64,000 nucleotides of DNA from Deuterostichococcus epilithicus (lineage: Eukaryota; Chlorophyta; Trebouxiophyceae; Prasiolales; Stichococcaceae): NCBI GenBank assembly GCA_033439295.1, contig JAVTLE010000005.1, forward strand, positions 1,848,501 to 1,912,500, read 5' to 3'. The position numbers were made by a program, and so were the translations under genes. The first letter of the stretch is position 1. Every line of letters starts with the position of its first letter. This document shows, piece by piece, positions 1 to 12,282 of the stretch. A model generated the notes under the pieces. That model was not told where the DNA came from. It ran no database searches and saw nothing but the letters and a program-made list of their open reading frames with translations.

Positions 1-1614
1 GGCTCAGCAGCGCAAGCGTCGATCTGCGCCCGCACTTCCCCCCGATCTGCTCACCTGTGAAGGCTGGGCGGCCTGCCGCGACCGCCCCTGCAGCATCCTC
101 CTCCATGTCACTTCCCGCCCCCGCCTGCTCGGGCGCGGCTGCCGTGCCGGCGCCCTGCTCGCCGACGTCAGGCAGGAACACGTAGCTGTGCAGCGCGCCA
201 TCTCGTGCCAGAGAGTACAGCACCGGCGGCTGCTTCCCCTCCAGCCTGGCCGCCTCCGTCACATGCCCTCCTGAAAATGTGCCAAAACGCAGGGCTCCAC
301 AGGCTGGCTTGATGCTCCACTCGTGCATCGCTGTTTCAGGCTCCGCTCCCCAGCATGCCGATCGGGGTTCTGATCTTGTATTGCCCAGCTGCTGCAGGAG
401 GCTTACGCGCAAATGTCTACATGTGCGCCCTTGACAAGCGGTGCCGACGCACCCGCAAAGAAGACCGCCAGCGGCGCGTCCTTGTGTCCCGTGAGCGTGG
501 GTGGCCTGAAGCCCTCGACTGGGTCCAGCGAGTACACCCTGCATTGTCGTTGCAGGGGGTCAGTCAAGGCATCGCCTTTGGAGGCCCGCCTTCCCACAGC
601 AGCGGGAGCGCCCCTCGAGCAGGCTGCAGCAGCCCGGGTGGCAATCCCAGGTGCATCAGGTCACTTGCTGAAGCGTCACCTGCTGGTCAGGTCCTTTGAA
701 CCGACGGCGATCCACTGCGAGTCGGCGCTCCAGTCCAGGCAGGTGATGTCGTCGTGGCAGGTGCCGTAGGTGCGGTGCAGCTGCATCGGCGACATGGACT
801 TTGCCAGTGCCGGCGTCTGCCACACCTGCAAGCAGGGATGGCGCATGACTCCAGCTGCGCGTCTGGCCACACCTGCTCGCAGGGAGGCCAGCCGTATATC
901 TAGCTGCCTCGCCTGGTCGTGAGGCTTGTGCAACATGCATAGTGATTCAATCGGCAGCCAGGCCTTCCCCAGACATTGCTTCCTGGGACAAGGGCTATGT
1001 TATCGCGTGCCGCGCCCGGCTCCACCCTTGATGCATGCCTGGCCATAAACTCGCCTGCAACAGGCGGCCCACGGCGCACGCGATGTACCGGCCATCCGGG
1101 CTGAACCGAGCGGCGGCGACTGGCTTCTTAAATGTGAAATGATGCAGTAGCGTCCGCCGCTCGCGGTTGATCAGCAGGCTGCGCCCATCCTCGTCGATCG
1201 ATAGCAGCAGCTGCCCGTTGGGGCTGACACAAACCGTGCGGACCTGATGTTCGGCATGCAACATGCGTTCATTCGTGTGCATTCCCACTGTGGCAGACAC
1301 GCGCAACTGTCGACATGCGGTCTAGCGGCAGCAGTGCATGCACAGCAGTTGGTGCCAAATCGGACCTGCTTGGCGTTCTCGAACGGCAATGTCTCGCTTT
1401 TCGACTCAGTGAGGTTGATCTGCGACACCCATAAACATGTAGGGTTAGCGCCCGTTTGCCGCATACGTCACCGGCCGGCGCATGCAGCCGGTCAGGGCGG
1501 CGGGCGCACCTGCGAAACCCTGTTGCCAACCGGGGACAGCAGTTCACTGCCGTGAATAAGGATGTTCCCTCCACGGTATGGGGCGCCGAGCAGGTTGGAG
1601 AATTGAAAGTTCAT
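1..1614 (-). CDS. PWP2: PWP2 (UTP1) WD40 subunit of the SSU processome, 3' part outside the window
   Basis: PWP2 is a nucleolar WD40 protein of the UTP-B subcomplex, which binds pre-18S rRNA during small-subunit assembly. The start ATG lies at 1614-1612 and opens with MNFQFSNLLGAPYRGGN, the conserved PWP2 N-terminus. Later exons give KSETLPFEN, then LLLSIDEDGRSLLIN and LHHFTFKKPVAAARFSPDG, then QLHRTYGTCHDDITCLDW, and finally LTGHKDAPLAVFF, all in family order. The last exon visible, ending near 46, carries an acidic Gly/Ala-rich insert between WD40 strands. Six introns are seen. The one after residues VGRLLQ begins with GC at 1054-1053 (CAG then GCGAGT) and joins cleanly to VWQTPALAK. Roughly the first third of the usual 850-900 residue protein is present, the rest lying left of the window. 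The identification is secure; the exact ends of the fifth intron are less so. Confidence 0.93.
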
Positions 1615-2003
1615 TGGAGCACTGTGTCACGCCGCGCGCACATCGCTGCAAGTTGTTCACGATGTGAAACCTGCCCTTACCCGAGGCTTGCGTGCAGAAA
1701 ATGCAATGACTGAGAAGACGGTCCTCTGACTTCGACACTACGATGCGGTTCGCTGTGTCTGTGCTGCAGCGGCCGCGCTCCGGAACGGGCATCAGCAAGG
1801 GATTCTAAATTCAGCCTGCTGGACTTAGTATCCTTTAACATAAGGGGTTTTGGAGTCACGTGCTGTGTACACACAAGGGTGCGTGCGCAACTTCGATAGA
1901 GGTGCAGCGCACACAGACAGGACATAACACCTTCGCCTGCAGCTGAGCTGTGCAGAACACACATTGAATTGGATCCACACCGTTGGTACGCTCAATTCCC
2001 GGC
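1615..2003. other. Divergent promoter region between PWP2 and DHAR
   Basis: This stretch separates two start codons that face away from each other, so it should hold both promoters and both 5' UTRs. I see no convincing TATA box or protein-coding exon in it. Confidence 0.5.
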
Positions 2004-3504
2004 ATGATCGCGAGTTGCTATCGAGCTTCTCCCACCGTGCTTGCCGCTCGCTCTCCTGGCTCGCAACCGTCCCTCTCGCGCTCGGCCGTGCTGCGAGGCG
2101 CCACAGCGGCAGCCTTGTTGGCCAGGGGTCAGCGCTCATTCGCCATGGCGGCTGCCAAGCCAGACTATGAAGCGTGGGTGAGGCAATGTCGGTATCACGT
2201 CACACATGCTGTCGCCGTGCAGGGCCTGTGTTCGCCCTTAGCAATGAGAACGCTTGAATGCTGCAGGTGAAGGGATACAAGGATCCGGCAAAGCAGCAGC
2301 TTATTCGGGGCGACTGTGAGTTCCTCTGTCGTTCCTCTGTCTGCATGCACATGATTGATGCTCTGCCAGAGATGCGCAGTGCACGTCCACAGTATGACAA
2401 GTCGACTGAATTTCATCGGCAATAGAGGCAAAACAGGGCTAGCCCTCGTTCCTTGTCGGTCCCCCTCCAAATTGAGGTGGCTGTTAGCGGGTGTTGTGTG
2501 TTCAGGCCCATTCAGCCACAGGGCGCTGCTGACGTTGGAGGAGAAGCACGTGCCCTATGCACAACACTACATCGACCTTAAGGACAAACCGGACTGGTGC
2601 GCACAGCGCCCAGCATGATTCGCATGCCTGCTGTCTGCATGCACGGCTCCGACGTATGCGCCGCCGCACACCCACTTGTGAGGCCAACGTCCAAGTGCAG
2701 GATTTTCAAGGTCAACGAGAAGGGGTCGGTGCCGGTGCTCAAGGACCTGAAGACGGACACGTGGCTGGCGTCCTCTGATGAGATCGTGGACACCCTGGAG
2801 GAGCGGTACCCGGAGCCGGCACTGGGCAAGGCAGACTCCATACCCGAAGCGTAAGTTCAAAGTCCACTACGTCAAATCATCCCCGCTCGTGATGTTTGTA
2901 TCCGGACAAGCTTCGAACAGTGCCAGAACCCATACAAATGGCTGACGGCTTGGGTGCTTCGATGCATTTGCAGCGGCGGCAAGGTGTTCCCCTCGTTCGT
3001 CCAATTCCTCAAGTCGGAGGAGGCCGAGAGTGCGGACAAGCAGGCGGCGCTCGAGGCAGAGCTCAGTGGCCTGAACGACCACCTGTCGCAGCACGGGCCC
3101 TTCCTGAAGGGCTCTAACATCTCGGCCGGCGACCTGGCACTCGCCCCCAAGCTCTACCACCTGAAAATCGCGCTCAAGGAGCTCAAGGTGAATGGAGCAG
3201 TGGCGGTCTGGAGCATTGTTCTTGTATGCCTCCTTCGTGTCAATGCCGTTTGTACGGCTGTCTTTCTGTCGGTTGTGCGTGCCTGTTGTGCATGATCTCT
3301 GAAGCCAAGACATACTCTTCGCCTGGCTGTGCTGTTGGCCCACGGTGTCGCTGACCAGCAGGCGCGCTACTGCGACAGGGGTGGGACAAGCTCGGGGACT
3401 ACCCCAAGGTGAATGAGTACTTGGGCACCATCCAGCAGAGAGATAGCTGGAAGAACACATACTACGCGCCAGAGATAGTAGTGGCCGGCTGGAGTGCGCA
3501 CTGA
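2004..3504 (+). CDS. DHAR: Dehydroascorbate reductase, probably organelle-targeted
   Basis: This GST-superfamily enzyme reduces dehydroascorbate to ascorbate with glutathione in the ascorbate-glutathione cycle. Six exons (2004-2177, 2267-2315, 2506-2596, 2701-2850, 2974-3187, 3379-3504) keep frame and encode 267 residues. The first 48 or so residues are rich in Ser, Arg and Ala and look like a plastid or mitochondrial presequence, followed by an internal Met (MAAAKPDYEAW) typical of a mature or cytosolic start. The thioredoxin-like active site is GDCPFSHR, with the catalytic Cys codon split by the intron after 2315. RALLTLEEKHVPY, GSVPVLKDL, the SSDEIVDTLEERYPEP glutathione-site segment and ISAGDLALAPKLYHLKIAL match plant DHARs. 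Both compartments could be served by alternative starts, but that is inference. Confidence 0.94.
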
Positions 3505-3885
3505 GTCTGTGCATTTAGTATTTGGACATTTTTTAAATGGCGTTGCTTTGACCGCCGTTGGAGCAGATCCAAACACCTTACAATGTGCAGTCCGTTCTTC
3601 GAACAAAAACTTTGCGATACCTACGTCCCGCGCCCCTCACCTCTCGCGTCAGCCACAACTCCCAGAACTGATCCCCACCCAAGCTACAAGAAAACCCGCC
3701 CGAATACCTACCATCGGTTGCAGCAGCCATTGCAAACCCAGCGACTATGCGTTGCACGTCCACGAATCAAAACAGGCTGCGATAGACCCAACCGCCATGC
3801 CTCCGCTGCATCAGATGAGCTGCGGCGCGGGAGCGCCGAGTGTCGAGGGAAGTGGCTGCAGCAGAACACAGACGACACATGTCAC
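3505..3885. other. Convergent gap between DHAR and TBP
   Basis: Two genes end towards each other here, so this should be 3' UTR of both. I see no coding signal or strong repeat. Confidence 0.5.
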
Positions 3886-5494
3886 TTACTCTGCTTGCCT
3901 GCCTCTTTTGCTTGAAAGGGGAACCCAACATTGAATGAAGTCTGCGATGTTGCTCAGATTGCCACTGCTGTGAGGAATAGCGCTGCTGCCCACCTGCTGC
4001 AGGCCTGACGGCTGGCCAACGGGCAGCGGAGGGGGCAGCGGTGCCGGGTTGTCGCCCTTGCGGAACTCCTGCAGCACCGGGTAGATCTTCTCGAATGCCT
4101 GGTAAATCTCCTCCCGCTGCTTGGCGCCTGTCGCATGACACACGGAGCAGGTCATGCCACAGGCTACAGGGTGGGGCTGCGGGGCGAACTCTCGCAACGC
4201 ACGGCTGGGACCCACGCTCATAGCAACAGCTTACAACGAAGGCATCACGACACTCGCAGGCACGATCAAGGCCAAGTGGTCGGCAAAGACCGGCACTCAC
4301 CTGTCAACACAACCTTGCCGGACACAAAGATCAGCAGCACGATCTTCGGCTGCTTCATGCGGTAGATGAGGCCCGGGAACAGCTCCGGCTCATACTGCGG
4401 CACGCACAGATTGGATGAGGTTAAATCAAGATATGCGCACAGCATTCTCATGACCTGCATTTTCGTTGCATGCCACAGGCAAAAATGCACAAGCAGGTAG
4501 CCGTCATATGATCACTCACGCTGCAGAAGAAGCCATGCGAGAAGGCAAGGCCCTCCAGGCGTATCGGGAACTTGACATCGCAGGACGCCACCACGTTCTG
4601 GATCTTGAAGTCCTGCGGCATACGAGGTGCAGCACTGTGAGGACCCTGGCAGGCAGACAAGTGTGCGCTGCCCATCAGCTGCATTGTCTATACAAAGCCG
4701 TTGTGCCAGCATGTCGTGCTGGCATGGCATGCTGCGCCATCGCCTCATGCGAGCGGGAGCGGTCTCGCCCATCTCGCACCTTGAAGCTGGCCTCAAACCC
4801 AAGTTTCTGGATGATGCGGGCATACTGCGCAGCAAAGCACAAGTCGGATGTGGCTTGCAGGTTGCAATCCACCAACATGTGCACCATCGCCTCACGCACA
4901 ACCCCTAGCCTGCCTGTGAGCACGACCCCATACATTCATCCTGCATGGCCGCGTCATCTCACCTTGCGCGCAGCTAGCCTGCCCGCCTGCTCAGACTTTG
5001 CTCCAGTGACCACCTGCGCCATCGAGCAGACAGCGGTCAGCAACTCAAGCGCACGCGGCGCATCACCACGGGCTTACATCATTGGTCTGACATCAGTGGC
5101 CCGCAAGCACAGCAGCATGCAGCGCTCACCATCTTGCCGGACGCGAAGATGAGCGCGGTTGTCTTTGGGTCGCGGATGCGCATGATGACCGCCGCAAAAC
5201 GCTGCACAAGATATGATGCGGGGTACGGTCAGCACGCATGGTGGTGCTACTCCGACGCTGACGGCCCCAGGGATCGATGGAGATCGATGCAAGGCGCTGC
5301 AAAGCTGAGATTGAGCCATGACCACTGACCTTGGGGTTGTACTCGGCGTTCCGCGCTGTGAGCGCAATTTGTTTGAGGTCCAACTTGGTGTCCAGATTGA
5401 CGGTGGCGACGATATTCTGCAACGTCGGCACGATGCCGGACGGATGCACCGTTAGGTCAACGCCAGCGGCCTCGGCTGCCACCACCTCCGCCAT
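3886..5494 (-). CDS. TBP: TATA-box-binding protein with a C-terminal extension
   Basis: TBP is the DNA-binding core of TFIID and is shared by all three nuclear RNA polymerases. Seven exons (5494-5330, 5201-5130, 5013-4963, 4824-4780, 4612-4520, 4394-4301, 4127-3886) join in phase to 253 residues. The saddle repeats are clear: [19 protein letters not shown] and [19 protein letters not shown] in the first half, then [19 protein letters not shown] and [19 protein letters not shown] in the second. The N-terminal leader is only about 22 residues, as in plants. After the usual end ([14 protein letters not shown]) the frame continues for about 55 more residues, rich in Pro, Gly, Gln and Ser, before a TAA stop. 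Most plant and animal TBPs stop within a few residues of that point, so either the tail is real or an unrecognised last intron removes it. The core assignment is certain. Confidence 0.96.
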
Positions 5495-6212
5495 CGTGTG
5501 TGTGAAGTGCCTCTGGTCAAGCTCTTCTGGCCCCGGCCCACACCACTGGGTGGCTGTGGGCCGGCAGGAGTTTGGTTTTGAGGCCGGATTAGAGGCGCCA
5601 CGGCCCTATGCGCTGCCACTAGCACAATAAGCCAACGTCGGCTTCCTCGCTCAGAAGTAGCTCTGCTAGCGTGAGTTGCCAGCAGATAGCAGGCCGATTG
5701 CGCGTAATGCGGCCAGCTGCCTTCGAGGTTTCGAGGATACAACTTGCGGCTTGTAAGTGTATAAGGATCTGAGCGCAGAGGTCTTCAAGCGCAGGACATA
5801 GGCTGGTGCCTGGCAAATTTTAGCTGCGGTACTTTATAACTGGCTATGCCCATCGGCATTGCGCAGCTGCTGCAATCCGGACGACATCAATCGGTTCTTG
5901 TACCAGTCCAGCAACGCCTTGAGGCTGAGCTGCGCAATCAAGATTGGGCGTGGGACAGTTGCAGCTGATTCGGCCACACTGCCTCACCGTCAGCACTATT
6001 CTGTGGAGGTCCCTTCCATTGAATGACCTTCTAGTGCTTTTGAGAAGGTCCACCGGGTGCTGCAGTCGCCCGCACACGCTCAGGCCGGCAGCTGGCTGTT
6101 GGGCTGACTGATGCCAAAGGCATCATGAAGCGACGGTGACTTAGGGCAGGCCTTGCAGCCGGAAGTCCAGCTGAATCAGACAGTTCTTAAAAAGTAAGCC
6201 ACAACAGCAGCC
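5495..6212. other. Divergent promoter region between TBP and CLF1
   Basis: This 0.7 kb stretch has a lower GC content than the flanking exons and lies between two outward-facing start codons. I see no exon, repeat or clear core-promoter element in it. Confidence 0.5.
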
Positions 6213-9200
6213 ATGGCGTCCAATGTGGGCATCTTGGAGCGGGACACGGAAGTGCGGCTGCCGCGTGCGACCACCGTCAAGAACAAGTCAGCGGCGACCA
6301 AGCAGGTACGCTGCCCCTGCGACCCAGTGCAGCGCGTTGCTCACGTCTGACGCATCGGCAGCTGCGACCGTGCAGTCTCCTTCCCGCAGCAGCGCCAGCT
6401 CTATCCGGCGTGCAACAGACTGACGGTTCTGAAACCGGTGCACCCGCAGATCACCTCGGAGCAAATCGTGCGGGAGGCGAAGGAGCTGCAGGAGAAGGAC
6501 TTCAAGCCGCCGACGCAGATCATCACCAATGAGGTGGAGCTGGGCGAGTACCGGCTGCGCAAGCGCAAGGAGTATGAGGACACGCTGCGCATGAAGCGCT
6601 GGAACCTCAACGTCTGGCGGAATGTGAGTCTAAAGAAACGCGAGCGGCCGAGCTGTGGCAGCATCGCACGCACTATGATGGCGCAGCCGAGCCAGCAGTC
6701 GAATCTTTAGGACGGGTGCTGGAGGTCACATCAAGCCGGCTGATGGCAACCTGGATCCGGACTCTTTCTGGCGGCTGAGATGGTTTGCTCGGTCGGCGCC
6801 GCACCACCTGGCCTTCTGGACCCCACGCTCCGGTCTTACCCCGAAGTCACAAACAGCATCCACGGGTGTATAGGCACACTCATGCAATCCCTACCGCTGC
6901 ACGCGCAGTACGCGCTATGGGAGGAGAAGCAGAAGGACTTCCGTCGGGCGCGTTCGGTGTGGGAGCGGGCACTGGACGTGAACTACAATGCCGTCCAGCT
7001 GTGGCTCAAGTACGCCGAGATGGAGATGCGGCACCGCTTCGTCAACCACGCGCGCAACGTGTGGGACCGCGCCGTCACGCTGATGCCGCGCGTCGACCAG
7101 CTGTGGTGAGCGCTTGCAGCCCCCCGCAGGCGCCTGCGTGGCCACTCTCGCGCTGCGGTGACGTGCAGTTACCACAAGCGGAGCACCTGCCCTGAACGAT
7201 ATGGCTACACCCTGCAAGCTCCACGGCATGCTTCGAAGTGGGACTGGGCACAACAGCATGACGCTGTGGAGGGAAGCAGAAGTATTGGGTGTGACGCATC
7301 AACAGGTACAAGTACATCCACATGGAGGAGATGCTGGGCAACGTGGCCGGGGCGCGGCAGATTTTTGAGCGCTGGATGAAGTGGGAGCCGGACCACAACG
7401 GCTGGTCCGCCTACATCAAGGTGAGCCTGGCGGCGCGTGGCCGTGCGTGTTGTCGTTTGCTTGTGATGTTGGCGCGGGAGTGCGGGACCCGGCAGACACT
7501 CAGACAGAGGGCATCGCAGACGGTGTTGCCGACAGCGTGGCGGTGGGGCGCGCAGGCGCACAAGTTATCTGCTGCTCGTGCAGCGGCATGTCCAGAACAG
7601 ACGGGCAGCTGCGGCTGCAGACTCAGCATGGCCCATGTGCCCACCTGGCGCCCCAGGCTCCATGCGCGCCGAGGCATCTGTTCGGGATGCCGCGACTCAT
7701 TGGGGATCCGGCGCTGTCTGCCTCCGTCCTGCAGATGGAGCTGCGGTACAACGAGGTGGAGCGTGCGCGCGGCATCTACGAGCGCTACATCCGCTGCCTG
7801 CCGGAGGTGAAGTCGTGGGTGCGTTATGCCAAGTTCGAGATGAAGAACGGCGACGTGCCGCGCGCCCGCGCCGTCTACGAGCGCGCTGTCCAGGAGCTCG
7901 AGGGCGAGGCCCACATGGTGCGAGTCTGGGTGTTTTTGGGTGTCGCCGGCTCCGGCTGCCCATGTGCCCACGCGCGCTTCTTTAGCTGCTTGCAGGACGA
8001 GTGCCTGATGTATTGACCCCACAACCGCCGCCATGACATGCTGAGCGGGATTGGGAGAGGCTGAGGGGACCCTGCGTGGGTGGGACGGGTCCGCTGTCCT
8101 GGGTAACTGCCGCAGGCCCTGTCTTGTGTGCTGCTGCACCACGGCGGAGACAGCGACGCGCCTCCAGACTGAGCCCCGGCCGGGACTGGGGCCCCGCGCC
8201 GCAGGAGGAGCTGTTCCTGAAATTCGCGGAGTTCGAGGAGAAGGTCAAGGAGGTGGACCGGGCGCGCGCCATCTACCGCTACGCCCTGGACCACATCCCC
8301 AAGGCCCAGGTGCACTTTCGCTACTGTGTCTCCGCATGTGCGGCAGGGTGATGAAGGGGACTCTGCTCTCCAAAATAACCTGTGCGCTGGGTGCCTCCGT
8401 TGCTTCCGTACTGCGCACAAGCCGGCATCCATCCCCAGCGTGCCGGCTGTTACCTATGCCCTGGTTGGCAGCCTCGCCAAGCCGGGTCCCATCCCGCAGC
8501 CGCCACGGGACAAGGTCAGGGCCTCGCCACCGATCCCCTTGTGGCGCCGGCGCAGGCAACAAACGTGTACGCTCGGGCGGTGGCGTTCGAGAAGCAGCAC
8601 GGCGACCGCGCGGGCATTGAGGACGTCATTGTCGGCGAGCGCCGCTTCCAGTACGAGGACGAGGTCGCCGCCAACCCGCGCAACTACGACACCTGGTTCG
8701 ACTATGCGCGCCTGGAGGAGAACGCCGGCGACCCCGACAAGATCCGTGAGGCGAGTGTGTTGACTGTTCGGTTGATGAAGTCTGGAGGGAAGCATCCTGG
8801 CCAGGAGGCTGGCTTCGTCCAGCTGTGCGAGCTGTGCATACGAGAGTGACATTCATCAAGAACGGAGCTTCAGCACATGTGAACTGGATAGTCTTTATAC
8901 TGCTCGTTACATTTCTGAGCGGTGTCCGGGTCTCTGCATTGCTGCGGCCGCCGAGGCAGGCTGCAGCGCCTGATGCCGCAGTGCCCAGAGCGGCTGGCTC
9001 GGGCGGCCTGAATGCATACCGCTGTGTGCCCATGTGCAGGTGTACGAGCGGGCCATCGGCAATGTGCCGCTGCCGCTGGAGGCGCCGGAAAAGCGGTACT
9101 GGCAGCGGTACATCTACCTCTGGCTCAACTACGCGCTGTGGGAGGAGATGGAGGCAGAGGACCCCGCCCGCACCCGCGAGGTCTACCGCAACTGCCTCAA

Positions 9201-11846
9201 GCTCATACCCCACCGCCTGTTCACCTTCGCCAAGGTGCGCCGGCCGGCTCCCTGTGCTTCGATCAGCCGGATTTTGAAACGTTATCTCTTTGCAGTGTGT
9301 GGTGGACATGCACCAGCGTGTGGGTGGTGGCCAGCTCCGCTTGGTGCGCCGGGCCTTGGTGCCATCCCCAAGCAGATGCGAGCTGGCGGCGGCCACTGGC
9401 GGCAGGCCACTGCCTCAAAGATTTCCTGCAGAGGCTCGCTGCCAGGTGCAGCAGCCCGCATCCTGCGCGGCAGTCAGGTCGAGGGGGCCGATGTGGAGGG
9501 GGCCTGCGACTGAGTTTCTCACTCACCTGGCGGCGTAGGTGTGGATCATGGCAGCGCAGTTCGAGGTGCGGCAGCTGCGGCTGGATGCGGCGCGCCAAAT
9601 CCTGGGCATGGCGCTGGGCTCCTGCCCCAAAGACAAGCTGTTCAAGGCCTACATCGACCTCGAGCTGCAGCTCGGCAACGTCGACCGGTGCGTCACTAAG
9701 CCATTTCAGCAAGTCAGCGCCCAGCATTGATGTTGTCTGCTCCGTTTCGGCATCACCTCCTTCTGCAAGGCAATTGGTGCATCGGCTGAGCTGCTCTGAC
9801 CGGCACTGGCCGGAGCGCATCGCATTCAGCGCGTTGCACCGAGACGCAGCAGGTTGCAGAGGCACCTGAAGGCATAGGTGCCCAAAGATGCTCACGTGCT
9901 GCCGCGTCTTGAGCGCAGGTGCCGGAAGCTGTATGAGAAGTACGTGGAGTGGGATGCGACGCGGTGCTCCGCCTGGACGCGGTTTGCGGAGCTGGAGCGG
10001 TCGCTGGGGGAGACGCAGCGCGCGCGCGCCATCTACGAGCTCGCCATCTCGCAGCCGCAGCTCGACATGCCCGAGGTGCGATGGCGTGCCTGCTATGCTT
10101 TAGAAGGGGACCTCCTTCTTGGCGTTGAGGGGCGGAGGAACGTGTAGGGGGCGGAGGATCACGTACCCGCTGCCCTCCGTTTGCAGCTGTGTGATGAGGA
10201 GACATCTGCGAGCCACACCATCTGCCAGAGCTGTCTCTTGCCACGCTGACGTGGTGCCAAGCGCATTGCCGGTGCCGAGTTCATCTGCGCCCGCATGCCG
10301 ACGCACCACACTCCTGGTGTCCTCCTGACCGTTGCCCTGGCTGCCTCTCGCATCGCAAGGCCCCCGCCAGAGGACCCACTGGAAGCAGCGCTGCGCTGAT
10401 CGTCGCAGCCCCCACCCAGTCGGAACCTACAGGGGCGCTGACCGCCCCGCCACAACGGCCGCAGGTGCTGTGGAAGGCGTACATAGACATGGAGGCGGGC
10501 GAGGGGCAGCGGGAGGTCACGCGCGCGCTGTACGAGCGGCTCCTGGAGCGCACTGGTCACGTCAAGGTGTGGCTCAGCTACGCGCAGTTCGAGGGGACGC
10601 CGCTGGCGCAGCTCACCGCGGCCGCCGAGGACGGCGGCGACGAGTGCGTTTCTTGCTCACCCTGTGTTGCTGTGTCCCGACTCCACCTCACCTGTCGTCC
10701 TGCGTGCTGTTGCCCGCCGTGTGCACTCTGCTGTCTCTACGACGCTGCATTCTGGCGGGCTCTGGTCCATGCGCCATACCCCTCTAATCATCATCTGTCG
10801 ACAGCCTGAGGTTTCTCACCATTGCGGTTGGCCTTGCAAACGACCTGCATGCAATGCACACCGCACACACGGCCCCAGCCTGCTGTGACCAGCCGCACAA
10901 CGCTATCGCCCGATGTCACAACGAGGCGACTTCAAAAGTGTCGGCCGCCCCTGTGCGCAGGGAGGCGCGCGCGGCAGCGGCGGCAGCGGCGGCGGAGGGG
11001 GTAGAGGCCGAGGAGGCGGCAGAGGCGCGGGAGGTGGCGGCGCGGTCGGTGTATGAGCGCGCGCTGCAGCGGCTGCGGGCGACGCAGCCAGACGCCAAGG
11101 AGGAGGCCGTCATGCTGCTGCAGGCGTGGCTCGCCTTCGAGCAGTCCACCTCCAGGTGATGCCGGATTGCTTCTGTGATACCCATCTCACATGATGTCCA
11201 CAGCCCCAGGCTGCACCGGCAGCCATGACCACAGCCGTCGACTCTCGGTCAGCATGTGTCCTACCCCGCTAGCCGGCCAGTGCTGCACTTGTGCCCTGCA
11301 GCCAGAGACACCTGTCACTTTGGAAGGTCAGTCGGTGATGATCCGTCCGGCACAGCTGACGAGGTGCCGACCTTTGGCGAGCTTCCCGCAGGCCGGAGGA
11401 GGAGAGGGAGGCGGCAGTGGCGGCGGTGCAGAAGAAGATGCCGCGCGCCGTCAAGCGCAAGCGCCGCATCATCACCGAGGATGGCATCGACGCCGGCATG
11501 GAGGAATACCTGGTGCGCTTGTTGATGCCGTGCCTGCTTTGTTCTTTAGATCTCGTCAATTTATGACACAGCTGGCAAGTATTGGGGGCGCCTCTTCTTG
11601 CGGCCGCAGCCTTTTCAAATGCAGACGAATGGACATCAGGTGTGTCACAGGCCACACGCTGCCCAGCCACAATCGGTTCATTGTGGCGACGGCCAGGCAA
11701 CCAACACTGCTGGTCTATCACATGCGACATATCGACTGCAGGACTACATCTTCCCGGAGGAGGCGGGTGCGGCGCCAAACCTCAAGCTGCTGGAAGCGGC
11801 GCAGCGCTGGAAGCAGGCGCAGGCTGCGGCCGCCGCCGGCCAGTAG
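6213..11846 (+). CDS. CLF1: Crooked-neck/CLF1 (SYF3) HAT-repeat splicing factor
   Basis: This is a scaffold of the Prp19/NTC complex needed for spliceosome activation. Fourteen exons (6213-6305, 6450-6623, 6909-7105, 7306-7420, 7735-7917, 8205-8309, 8556-8750, 9040-9234, 9539-9687, 9919-10075, 10465-10643, 10961-11155, 11392-11512, 11742-11846) keep phase and give 720 residues, a normal family length. Half-a-TPR repeats run through almost the whole protein, for example [39 protein letters not shown]-like [38 protein letters not shown] and [17 protein letters not shown]. The C-terminal [17 protein letters not shown] is the conserved CLF1 ending. Exon 12 carries an Ala/Glu-rich expansion. The intron after 8750 starts with GC (GAG then GCGAGT) and rejoins exactly at VYERAI. 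Confidence is high because every exon matches in family order. Confidence 0.95.
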
Positions 11847-12225
11847 CCGTTCACGATCACGGCTCGTCGCGCGGCAGGGGGGCGTGTGGGTTTTCCGGCA
11901 AACACGGTCGTTGTTGCTTCTTATACAGCACCACAGGCTGCAGCAACCTACATGCGGCTGCACCCGTGGCTTTGCAGCCGTGTCCGTGCAGCGGAGCGTT
12001 TCTGAGTTTCGCAACCAAATTCCAGCGGCGGCGGCGCAAGCAGTTGTTGGCTGACCATTTCTCATCAATGAGAAGTGACGTTGCGTAAGGCATGAATGGA
12101 CCAAATGAAGCGAGCAGGCGCCAGTTTCCGCACAGTATGGCAAATCATGCCATTGCCACCCTGGCATCTCCCCTGCCGCAGCGCAGCCAAGAGCAGGCAT
12201 TCTGCTTGCAAACGTTGCTCCGCTG
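11847..12225. other. Gap between CLF1 and the pseudouridine synthase gene
   Basis: This lies between two plus-strand genes and should contain the CLF1 3' UTR and the promoter of the next gene. I see nothing else recognisable. Confidence 0.45.
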
Positions 12226-12282
12226 ATGCTGAGGTTCTGGACCTTTGCTGCACTGGCTTTACAGTGCCGTCAGGCCGCTCGC

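Noticed and set aside
4466-5152. A 228-codon plus-strand open frame
   Set aside because: It is antisense to TBP exons 2-5, whose translation is strongly conserved.
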